DNA of 64,000 nt from Flavobacteriales bacterium (GTDB lineage Bacteria > Bacteroidota > Bacteroidia > Flavobacteriales_F > PHOS-HE28), in contig JACJZH010000004.1 in NCBI GenBank assembly GCA_020635695.1, positions 248,001 through 312,000 of the forward strand. Reading direction: 5' to 3'. Below are positions 1 to 7,500 of this stretch, one piece after another. Position numbers and translations under genes: made by a program. The notes beneath the pieces are model-generated. The model was not told where the DNA came from and made no database searches. It worked only from the letters and a program-made list of their open reading frames with translations. Numbering within the stretch: position 1 is the first letter of the stretch; each line of letters opens with the position of its first letter.

Positions 1-2
1 GC

Positions 3-142
3 ATGTGGAAATGTGAAAATGAGGACAATGTGGAAATGGTGGAGCCTGCACAGCAGGGAACTCAGGATCCTGCCATCCTGCTCCTTCAAGACCGGACTTG
101 GCATTTCATTTCCACATTCCCACATCCAAGCATTTCCACATT
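3..142. repeat. Inverted 12-mer repeats at window edge
   Basis: The 12-mer aatgtggaaatg lies at 27-38 and its core also at 3-13. Its exact reverse complement catttccacatt occurs twice, at 107-118 and 131-142. The arms enclose about 70 bases with no recognised gene. The arrangement resembles a small intergenic palindromic repeat. It sits immediately downstream of the stop codon of the minus-strand gene that ends at 146, so it could fold in that transcript's 3' end. Confidence 0.6.
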
Positions 143-145
143 CCC

Positions 146-865
146 CTAATGCCTCCGGGTGGGGCCGAGGCTGGTGTACAGCTCGTACTTCTTCTTGATG
201 TACAGCAGGAACTCGTACTGGCTCAGGCCCTTGATCACGGGGTCGGGCACGGCGCAGAAGTCGATGAAGTCGTCGAAGCTGTCGTCGCTCAGGTTGATGA
301 TGTCGTACTCGACGTACTTGTGCAGCAGTTCCTTGAGCAGTTCGCGTTTGCGGTCCTCGTTCAGGAGCTCGGCCAGTTTCCGCTTGGAGCGCTCCCGCTT
401 GCTGAACTCCTGGTAGAGGAAGGTGATGGGGCTCTGGAGCGCGTCCACGGTGCTGATGCGGTAGTCACGCTCGTCGTAGCCGAGCTTCTCGATGTCCTTC
501 TGGATCTCCTTCAGCTCGCGTTCCGGCAGCACCTCCACGGCCCGCAGCTGCACGGTGATGGGCCGCAGGCGCACCTGCACGATGTACACCGGCTTGTCCG
601 TACTGTCGGCCATGGTGATGGGCACGGTGACGTGGCCCACGGAGCCCACCAGGATGGTGTCGGTCTTGAGCGCGCGCACCTCGAAGCTCCCGTCGGGCCG
701 GCCGAAGGAGCCGCTGCGGGTGCGCTTGTTCACGATCATGAGGTCGTAGAACGCGCGGTCGGCCTCGCTGCTGGACACCTGGCCCCGGATGGTGATCAGG
801 TCCTGGGCGAACAGCCCGCCTGCCATCGGCAGAAGCAGGAACAGCAACAGGGAGCGCAGGCGCAT
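146..865 (-). CDS. Secreted carboxypeptidase-regulatory-like domain protein
   Basis: Protein of 239 residues. The start at 865 is chosen because it gives a clean signal peptide (hydrophobic run LLLFLLLPMAGG ending near LFAQ). The open frame extends upstream only through repeat DNA. Residues about 22-110 form a small beta-sandwich typical of carboxypeptidase-regulatory-like (CarboxypepD_reg) domains, with the pattern 'ITIRGQV...GSFEVRAL..DTILVGSVGHV' in which a property is passed to a surface. The C-terminal half is charged and helical (ERELKEIQKDIEKLG and a later KRERSKRKLAELL stretch). It is likely periplasmic or outer-membrane associated. Specific role unknown. A -7-like TACTTTTA lies about 6 bases before the ATG. 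Confidence 0.8.
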   Translation of the reverse strand: MRLRSLLLFLLLPMAGGLFAQDLITIRGQVSSSEADRAFYDLMIVNKRTRSGSFGRPDGSFEVRALKTDTILVGSVGHVTVPITMADSTDKPVYIVQVRLRPITVQLRAVEVLPERELKEIQKDIEKLGYDERDYRISTVDALQSPITFLYQEFSKRERSKRKLAELLNEDRKRELLKELLHKYVEYDIINLSDDSFDDFIDFCAVPDPVIKGLSQYEFLLYIKKKYELYTSLGPTRRH

Positions 866-911
866 GGGCGGTAAAAGTAGCGGGCGCGGTGCAAGGGCTG
901 TGCCACAAGTG

Positions 912-1062
912 GGAACGCTGAACGCTGAAGGCTGAAGGCTCAACGCTAAAGGCTGAACGTTGAACGCTAAAGGCTTAGCGCTGAAGGCTGAAGGCCGAAG
1001 GAACGTTTTGATGTGGTCAGGACGGCCATGCCTCCCGTTCAGCGTTTCGCGTTCAGCGTTCC
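912..1062. repeat. IR-bounded array of 'aacgctgaaggct' repeats
   Basis: A perfect 14-base inverted repeat (ggaacgctgaacgc at 912-925 and its complement at 1049-1062) bounds about 150 bases. The left half contains tandem variants of aacgctgaaggct (changes such as aacgctaaaggct and ttagcgctgaaggct). No gene is supported inside. The same repeat family reappears on the other side of the RNase P RNA gene at about 1523-1548. Confidence 0.7.
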
Positions 1063-1080
1063 AACTTCCCAAAAGGCGAA

Positions 1081-1106
1081 GGGCCGCCCCGCGAACGGAA
1101 CGGCCC
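1081..1106 (-). terminator. Probable terminator of rnpB
   Basis: On the minus strand a GGGCCG...CGGCCC stem follows directly after the 3' end of the RNase P RNA. It is followed by a short, imperfect T-rich stretch (ttcgcctttt). The T-run is weak, so this is a probable rather than a strong intrinsic terminator. Confidence 0.5.
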
Positions 1107-1112
1107 CTCATG

Positions 1113-1516
1113 GAAGGTCCTGTGCACCTGTAAGCCGGGTCCTGTTCCCCGCTTGCGCGGGGCCTCCGTCATTTATCTGGGATCCGCCTCACGACGGACC
1201 TCGATCGACCCACCCCCCGGGATTCGGGCGCGCGACCCTATCCGCTCCGAAGAGCGGACCCCGGTGTACATGGTCTTTCAGCCCGTGGGGTTTACCAAGC
1301 CGCCGATGTCGCCACCGGCGCTGGTGAGCTCTTACCTCACCTTTTCATCTTTTCCCGCCTTGCGACGGGTAGTTTCCCTTTCTGCGGCACTTTCCGTGAC
1401 GGCCCCGTTCCCAGGGACGCCCCTTCCCGTTAGGAAGCACGGCACGCTATGCTGCCCGGACTTTCCTCCCCCCGCCCGAAGGCGGGAAGCGACGAAGCGG
1501 TGCACAGGATGTCAAG
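1113..1516 (-). ncRNA. rnpB: RNase P RNA component
   Basis: Bacterial type A RNase P RNA on the minus strand, the catalytic RNA that removes 5' leaders from pre-tRNAs. Seen directly: near the 5' end the universally conserved ggaggaaagtccgggcagca (about 1449-1468); near the 3' end the conserved agataaatgacggaggc and ggcttacaggtgcacagg elements; and a P1 pairing between cctgtgcacc at the 5' end (about 1500-1510) and ggtgcacagg at the 3' end (about 1119-1128). The length of about 400 bases suits the class. Exact ends are estimated from the P1 helix. No protein gene overlaps it. Confidence 0.94.
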
Positions 1517-1522
1517 GAACGA

Positions 1523-1548
1523 TGAACGCTGAAGGCTGAACGCTGAAG
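1523..1548. repeat. Second copy of the 'aacgctgaaggct' repeat
   Basis: The sequence tgaacgctgaaggctgaacg and its continuation match the repeat family at 912-1062. It lies between the RNase P RNA 5' end and the stop codon of the Smr-domain gene, so rnpB is flanked on both sides by the same family. Confidence 0.65.
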
Positions 1549-1553
1549 TGCGG

Positions 1554-2150
1554 TCACTGGGACGAAGGCAGGAACACCTCCGTTGCCCCGTTGCCGTAGC
1601 GGCGGGCGTCGGCATCGTGGAAGCGCACGCCCTCGTAGAACTGCAGCACCTTCCGCACCTCCTCCCGCAGCTTGCCCTCGCCCACCCCGTGGATCACGAT
1701 CAGCGTCCGCTTCTTGTCGCGGATGGCCGTGTTCAACATCCGTTCGAAGTAGGCGATCTGGTACTCCAGCTTGTCGCCGGGTGCCATGTGCCGCTCGTTG
1801 TCCACCAGCTCGTGCAGGTGCAGGTCGATCTCCATCACGGCGGGATCCGGGCGCTTCACGGCCATCCTGGCCGGAGGTTCCGGCGCAATGCGACGCCCCT
1901 TGCGCTTCACCTTCCCTTCCCGCTCATCGTTGGCGGCCACCATGCCCACCTGGTGATCGGTGACCCGGCCCAGCACCTCGTCCACCCCCATGTGTACCTT
2001 CACCAGGGCGCTTTCCGGGTACGGCACTTCGAAGCCATCGTCGGTGAGCACCAGCACCTGATCACGCGGAAGCAGTTCAGCCACGACACCGCCCCCCACC
2101 TCGTTGATGAAGGACACCTTGTCGCCGACCTGCCAGCCCTTGCGCGCCAT
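1554..2150 (-). CDS. DUF2027/Smr domain protein
   Basis: Protein of 198 residues, probably cytoplasmic. The N-terminal part (about 1-75, GWQVGDKVSFINEVGGGVV...) matches the small beta-barrel of the Bacteroidota DUF2027 family. The C-terminal part (about 108-198) is a Smr domain with the signature DLHLHEL and the later VIHGVGEGKLREEV (variant of HGxGxGxLR). Smr domains are linked to nucleic-acid nicking or ribosome-collision rescue in other bacteria. The function of the DUF2027-Smr fusion is not established. The start codon lies in a CATG palindrome shared with the divergent TonB-like gene, and a perfect TATTTTTG -7 box lies four bases upstream, which predicts an almost leaderless mRNA. Confidence 0.9.
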   Translation of the reverse strand: MARKGWQVGDKVSFINEVGGGVVAELLPRDQVLVLTDDGFEVPYPESALVKVHMGVDEVLGRVTDHQVGMVAANDEREGKVKRKGRRIAPEPPARMAVKRPDPAVMEIDLHLHELVDNERHMAPGDKLEYQIAYFERMLNTAIRDKKRTLIVIHGVGEGKLREEVRKVLQFYEGVRFHDADARRYGNGATEVFLPSSQ

Positions 2151-2913
2151 GCCGCAAAAATACGCCCTCCACGCCCTCTGCGCGGCCTTGCTGGCGCTCC
2201 TTCCCCTGCTCCTCAGTGGCCAGGTCTTCGTACAACCCGAACCTTACGGCGGCAACCAGGGGGTGAAGGACTTCCTGGAGGCCGAGATGCGCTTCCCGGA
2301 AACCGCACTGGCCGAGGAGGCGAAGGGTACCTCGGTGCTCATCTTCACCGTGAAACGCGACGGTACCCTGCAGGACCTCCGCATCTGGCAGTCGTTCCGG
2401 CCCGACTGCGACGCCGAGGCCCTGCGGTTGGGAGCCCTTGTCAGGTGGCACCCCGGCACCCTGGGCGGCATTCCTGCAGATGCCGAGCATTACCTGCGCG
2501 TGCCCTTCAACGCGAAGAAGTACGCCAAGGCCCGGGAGCGGGACCCCGGCTGCCCGCGCATCACAGCTCCTGACCTGGCTTCCGGTACCGCGCTTTACGA
2601 TGTGAACAAGCTGGATACCACGGCCGTGCCTGAGGTGCCCGGTGGCATGATGGGACTGCCCGCGTATTTCCAACGGGAGATGCGCTATCCCGAGGACGCG
2701 CGCCGCAACGACATCCAGGGCCCCCTGAAGCTGGAGTTCGTCGTTGAGGCCTCGGGCGTGGTGAGCAACGCCGTCGCCCTGAAGGACCTGGGCGGGGGAT
2801 GCACGGAGGAGGCCATCCGGATGGTGCGGGCCATCTGCTGGAAGCCCGGCATCAAGGATGGACGCCGCGTGCGCACGGTGGTGCCGGTGGAGATCCTGTT
2901 CCGTCTGCCCTGA
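2149..2913 (+). CDS. Secreted protein with two TonB C-terminal domains
   Basis: Protein of 254 residues. Start at 2149 chosen because it yields a signal peptide (ALHALCAALLALLPLLLSGQ). Two copies of the TonB C-terminal fold are visible: about residues 35-120 (GVKDFLEAEMRFPETALAEE...GTSVLIFTVKRDGTL) and about 165-252 (GLPAYFQREMRYPEDARRND...LKLEFVVEASGVV). Each has the 'RYP..A....G.v.v.f.v...G.v' pattern used by TonB to contact outer-membrane receptors. There is no N-terminal membrane anchor plus Pro-rich linker as in classical TonB, so a periplasmic accessory role is more likely than energy transduction itself. It precedes the NUDIX gene by 23 bases and starts within the start codon of the divergent Smr gene. 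Confidence 0.85.
   Translation: MPQKYALHALCAALLALLPLLLSGQVFVQPEPYGGNQGVKDFLEAEMRFPETALAEEAKGTSVLIFTVKRDGTLQDLRIWQSFRPDCDAEALRLGALVRWHPGTLGGIPADAEHYLRVPFNAKKYAKARERDPGCPRITAPDLASGTALYDVNKLDTTAVPEVPGGMMGLPAYFQREMRYPEDARRNDIQGPLKLEFVVEASGVVSNAVALKDLGGGCTEEAIRMVRAICWKPGIKDGRRVRTVVPVEILFRLP
2155..2162 (-). promoter_or_regulatory. -7 box (TATTTTTG) of the Smr gene
   Basis: An exact match to the Bacteroidota TAnnTTTG -7 box on the minus strand, separated from the Smr ATG by only CGGC. The predicted transcription start falls at or next to the start codon. No convincing -33 TTG was found at the usual distance. Confidence 0.55.
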
Positions 2914-2924
2914 ACGGCCACGGC

Positions 2925-2932
2925 TACCTTCG
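2925..2932 (+). promoter_or_regulatory. -7-like box of the NUDIX gene
   Basis: TACCTTCG (7 of 8 to TAnnTTTG) is followed by CCGC and then the ATG of the NUDIX gene, within the short gap after the TonB-like gene. It suggests an own, very short-leader transcript besides read-through. Confidence 0.4.
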
Positions 2933-2936
2933 CCGC

Positions 2937-3503
2937 ATGAAGGAGCGCGGTCCCTGGAAGACCCTGAGCGAACGGGAGGTGTACAGCACCCCCTGGATCA
3001 GCGTGAGCCACCACGAGGTGATCGACCCCAGCGGTGCCGAGGGCATCTACGGGGTGGTGCACTTCCGCAACCTGGCCGTGGGCGTGGTGCCGCTGGATGC
3101 CGACGGGAACACCTGGATCGTGGGCCAGTACCGCTACCCCACCGGCACTTACAGCTGGGAGATCCCCGAGGGCGGCGGAAAGCGCGACGTGCCGCCGCTG
3201 GACAGTGCGAAACGCGAACTGCGCGAGGAGGCCGGCATCGAGGCGGCCACCTGGACCGAGGTGCTGCGCATGGACCTGAGCAACAGCGCCAGCGACGAGC
3301 ATGCGGTGATCTACGTGGCGCAGGACCTCACCTTCTTCGAGCCCGAGCCCGACCACGACGAGGAGCTGGAGTTGCGGAAGCTTCCCTTCTCTGAACTCTT
3401 CGGCCTGGTGATGCGCGGCGAACTGCAGGACAGCCTGACCGTGGCCGCCGTGCTGAAGGTGGAACTGATGCTGCGCGAAGGCACGCTCCGCCTTCAGAAG
3501 TAG
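2937..3503 (+). CDS. NUDIX hydrolase (ADP-ribose pyrophosphatase-like)
   Basis: Protein of 188 residues. NUDIX hydrolases cleave nucleoside diphosphates linked to another moiety. The layout (N-terminal 'WKTLSEREVYSTPWISV', then 'IVGQYRYPTGTYSWEIPEGG', then the Nudix helix) is that of the ADP-ribose/ADP-sugar pyrophosphatase group. The Nudix core RELREEAGI is intact and supplies the metal-binding glutamates, but the first Glu of the G-x5-E part is a Val (GGGKRDV), a variation at a non-catalytic position. The start at 2937 follows a TACCTTCG box. The gene ends 10 bases inside the convergent DUF2279 gene. Substrate is not decidable from sequence alone. Confidence 0.9.
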   Translation: MKERGPWKTLSEREVYSTPWISVSHHEVIDPSGAEGIYGVVHFRNLAVGVVPLDADGNTWIVGQYRYPTGTYSWEIPEGGGKRDVPPLDSAKRELREEAGIEAATWTEVLRMDLSNSASDEHAVIYVAQDLTFFEPEPDHDEELELRKLPFSELFGLVMRGELQDSLTVAAVLKVELMLREGTLRLQK

Positions 3504-4390
3504 ATCCCGTGGGCCAGCACCCGGCCGTTGCTGCGGAACTCCAGCGCCGGGGCCGGCACCTTGATGCAGTTCAGCGTGAACAGCACCGTGCGCAGGAAGG
3601 AGGACCGCGTGGGGATCTTCGTCAGGTCCACGTCCAGCGATAGGAAGTACTGCCGGAAGGGGTCCCCGTTCGCGGTGGTCGCATCGCCGGACTGGTACTG
3701 GGGGTAGGCGCTCACCATGCCCTCCGCCCCATAGCCGGCCGAAATGCACAACCAGGCAGGCAGGCGTGACCTCTTGGAAAAGGACCTGGGTGCCACGCTG
3801 AGCCAGTAGGTCTGTCCGTTGTAGTCCTTCAGCAGGCGCTCGGGCACGGTCTCCCCGAGGAGGTCCGGCCGCTGCTCCGCGAAGTGCGTGAGGTGCGCGG
3901 AGAACTTGGGCAGGATGCGCTGCTCGCCCCAGGCCAGGTCCTGCCCGATGAACAGGCCCGTGCCGGCCACGTTGGCGGCCATGTCCCACCAGCTGAAGCC
4001 CCAGCCTGCCGAACGCCCGTCCATCAACTCCACCCCCGTGAGGTAGACCAGACCGATGCCGCCGCCCACCCAGCGGGACACCCCCTCCGAAGTGCCACAC
4101 CAGTCCAGCAGGCCCTTGCCGTATCGGCCCAGGGTGTAGGCGCTCCAGACGTGGCCAGCCTTGTCCATCTGGTACCATTCATCGCCGTCGTTGAAGGTCT
4201 GGAAGGGCACCTGCTCATATTGCTCGAACCAGGCCTGGTCCAGGGCCACGAGGGAACCGGTGATGGCCACACCGGCACCCGCTGCCACAGCGACCAACCG
4301 ACCCGGGTGAGGCTCCTCCTCCGCGTCCTGCCCGCACGCGGCCATGGGAACAAGCCATAGGATCAACAGACCGGTCAGAACCTCGCGCAT
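3494..4390 (-). CDS. DUF2279 putative lipoprotein
   Basis: Protein of 298 residues from the ATG at 4390 (a TTG four codons upstream is an alternative). The N terminus LTGLLILWLVPMAAC resembles a lipoprotein signal with Cys in the lipobox. A second hydrophobic stretch follows at LVAVAAGAGVAITGSLVAL. The middle has the DUF2279 hallmark of an Asp/His-rich, Trp-rich region (WYQMDKAGHVWSAYTLGR and SWWDMAANVAGTGLFIGQD), seen in predicted outer-membrane or periplasmic proteins of Bacteroidota. Function unknown. It is convergent with the NUDIX gene (10-base overlap). A TACTTTTG -7 box precedes it, and it diverges from the large FG-GAP gene. Confidence 0.85.
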   Translation of the reverse strand: MREVLTGLLILWLVPMAACGQDAEEEPHPGRLVAVAAGAGVAITGSLVALDQAWFEQYEQVPFQTFNDGDEWYQMDKAGHVWSAYTLGRYGKGLLDWCGTSEGVSRWVGGGIGLVYLTGVELMDGRSAGWGFSWWDMAANVAGTGLFIGQDLAWGEQRILPKFSAHLTHFAEQRPDLLGETVPERLLKDYNGQTYWLSVAPRSFSKRSRLPAWLCISAGYGAEGMVSAYPQYQSGDATTANGDPFRQYFLSLDVDLTKIPTRSSFLRTVLFTLNCIKVPAPALEFRSNGRVLAHGIYF

Positions 4391-4436
4391 GCTGCTGGGC
4401 AACCTCTCAAAAGTAGCTGCGTCCCAAGGACAAAGG

Positions 4437-4468
4437 TTGACCTCGGGTGCTGGAGGGTCGTATTTTTG
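4437..4468 (+). promoter_or_regulatory. Bacteroidota-type promoter of the FG-GAP gene
   Basis: TTG at 4437-4439 (-33) and TATTTTTG at 4461-4468 (-7, an exact TAnnTTTG) are separated by 21 bases, the spacing expected for the Bacteroidota primary sigma factor. The ATG follows 38 bases later. Confidence 0.65.
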
Positions 4469-4506
4469 GGTTCCCCCAGGTACGGCACCACGGGAGCAGG
4501 TTGGTT

Positions 4507-7500
4507 ATGCGCTTGGCAACGGGTTTTGGGCTGGTCCTCCTGATGGCAGGACCTACAGGAGCGTTCTGCGGACCCGTGGACACGGAGTTGGTGCGCACAC
4601 CGGGGTTCGTAGCCGGTGAGAACGGCACCTTCCTCCTTGCTGGAAATGAGGGGGTGGACCACATCCTTGACCAGGCCAGGTCGCTCGCGATCCGGGATGG
4701 CCTTCCCCTCTTGGGTGAACTTGGAACGGAGGTACTTTCCGTGGGCCGTTCAGGGCATGGGGCCGCTCCTTCCACTGCGGTCCTCGAAAGCGCCGCGCCG
4801 CATCGGCTGGTCTGGGACCTTGGCACCTTGAAGGTGGAATACCTGGCCGAAGCGGGTCGCCTTCGACAGAACCTCTGGGTCATGCAACGCCCCGCCGGTG
4901 AAGGCAGGCTGGAGGTGACCTTGGACCTTCGCACGGACCTGGAGGCCTTCCAGGCCGCCTCCGATGTCATCATGTTCCGCGATGACAAGGCCCGCACGGT
5001 GTTCGAATACCAGGACCTCCTCGTGACCGATGCGAGAGGCGAGCAGCTGACGGCAGGCATGCGGTTGGAACAGGGTCCGGAAAAGGAGACACGTCTCGTA
5101 CTCTGGGTCGATGACCCCAACGCGGCCTATCCCGTGTTGATCGACCCCATCGTGAGCACGCCCTCGGTGTCCTTGATCGCCACGCAGATCGGGGCCACCA
5201 TGGGTCAATCCGTGGCATCGGCCGGCGATCTGAACGGCGACGGGTACAGCGACCTGGTGGTGGGCCTCCCCGGTACCGACCTCGGGCAGACCGACGAAGG
5301 CGCGGCCTACGTCTATTACGGAGGACCTTCGGGTATCCCGACCACTCCGGACGTCATCATCCAATCGAACGTGGCCACCGCCCAGCTCGGGTTCAGCGTG
5401 AGCACGGCCGGCGATGTGAACGGGGATGGCTACTCGGACCTGGCCGTCGGGGCGTGGCGCTGGCAGAGCACCGGTGCCGAACTGCGGGAAGGGGCCGTGT
5501 TCGTGCACTACGGTTCGGCCACGGGGATCTCTGCCACACCGGATGTGATCCTTCAGACCGACCACGCAGGGGATTTCATGGGGGTCAGTGTGGCCTGTGC
5601 CGGTGATGTGAACGCCGACGGGTACAGCGACATCATCGCGGGTGGCCACGTGGCCAACTATGGACAAACGGAGGAAGGCGCCGCGTTCATTTTCCTCGGA
5701 GGCCCTGCCGGCATCTCCACCACCTATGCCAACCGCCTGGAAAGGAACCGGTCGTTCACCCAGTTCGGCCGCGCCGTGGCCGGAGCCGGGGACCTGAACG
5801 GCGATGGGTACAGCGATGTGGTGGTGGGTGCGCACAACTACAACAATGCGGTGACGGATGATGGTGCGGCATTCGTGTATTACGGTGGGCCGTCCGGCAT
5901 CAGCGGAGGTCTCAATGCAGCACCCGATGTCCAATTGTTCGGCGACCCGATCGCGGATGCTTCGCTGGGCTGGAGCGTGGGCTGTGCCGGCGACCTGAAC
6001 GGCGATGGATACAGCGAACTCGCCGTCGGTGCCTATAAGAGCAACAATGGGCAGAGCGAGGAGGGGCTCGTCCACCTGTACTACGGATCGGCCACGGGTG
6101 TGGCCGCCACACCGGACGTGGTCCTCGAATCGAACCAGGCGGACGCCTGGTTCGGCAGGGCCGTGGGCACCGCCGGGGACCTGGATGGGGACGGGTACTC
6201 CGAACTGGTGGTGGGCGCTCCTCATTGGACCAGCGGGCAGCCCTTGGAGGGCGCCGTCTTCATCTATTACGGCGGGCCGGCGATGATCTCGGCACCACAG
6301 GACCAGCGCATCGAACGGAATTCCTCCGGAGCCAATCTCGGTGAGTGCGTGATCACGGCCGGCGACCTGAACGGTGACGGCATCAGTGAGTTGGTGATGG
6401 GTGCCCCGCTCTACGGGAACGGTGGTGCCGCCTTCGTTCACGAGGGCAGGACGATCGCCGTGTCGAATTCCCCTTCCGACTTCCACGACGGCATCGTTGC
6501 CGGGGAAGCCCGGGGAAGCACCGTGGCCACTGCCGGCGACGTGAACGGCGATGGATACACGGACGTCCTGATCGGGGCTCCGTCCGCCGCCTCCGGAGGT
6601 GTGCTGCATGTGTTCTACGGGACCTCCACCGGACTCCCGGCCGCACCCGACCTGTCCATCACGGGTGCTTCGGTCGGCGCATCCCCCGGGTTCGCCACCG
6701 ACGCCTGTACCGCGGGCGATGTGAACGGGGATGGCTATGCGGACGTGATCGCGGGGGCTCCGGCGAGCGGTCCGGGAAGGGCGCTGGTGTTCATGGGTTC
6801 ACCGGGAGGACTGGCATCCTCACCGGCCGTAACGCTCACCCACGCCATCGGGCAGTTCGGCCGTTCGGTCTCCTCCGCCGGAGATATCGATTCCGACGGA
6901 TATGGGGATGTGATCGTCGGGAGCAACGGCAACGGGGCCGTCGTTTTTCGTGGCGGTCCGGGGGGCGTCATCACCACGCCCCACCAGGTGCTCACCGGAG
7001 CTTCCGTCGGTCATGACGTGTGTACGGCCGGTGATGTGAATGGTGATGGGTATTCGGACGTGGCCGCCACCCAACGGGCGGGGATCGATGCCGCCGTGGT
7101 CTGGTACGGTTCCGATACCGGACTGGTGGACGCGGTCCGTGTGGCCATTCCCATTCCCTCCAATTCCGGTGCCGGCCAGGCGCTCCTCGGCGCAAGCTGT
7201 GTGGCCGGAGGCGGTGATGTGAACGGGGACGGGTTCGATGAACTGGTCCTTGGCCTGCCGGATTGGGAGAACAGCGCGGGAACTCCGGACGAGGGCTGCG
7301 CCCTGGTCCATTATGGCAGCTCCTCGGGCATACAGACCACCGGTGCATCGACCCTCCAGAGCAATCAGGCGAACGCCAACATGGGTGCGGCCGTGGCGGC
7401 CGCCGGCGACATGAACGGGGATGGGTACGCGGACCTGTTGATCGGTCTTCCCCTGTACGACCAGACGCTGACGGACGAAGGTCATGCCCGCCTGCATCTG

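Noticed and set aside
1153..1539. 128-codon plus-strand protein
   Set aside because: It lies over the RNase P RNA gene, whose conserved elements explain the sequence.
4750..6609. 619-codon minus-strand frame inside the FG-GAP gene
   Set aside because: It is a shadow of the repeat codons in a GC-rich gene; the plus strand encodes 14 regular FG-GAP loops.
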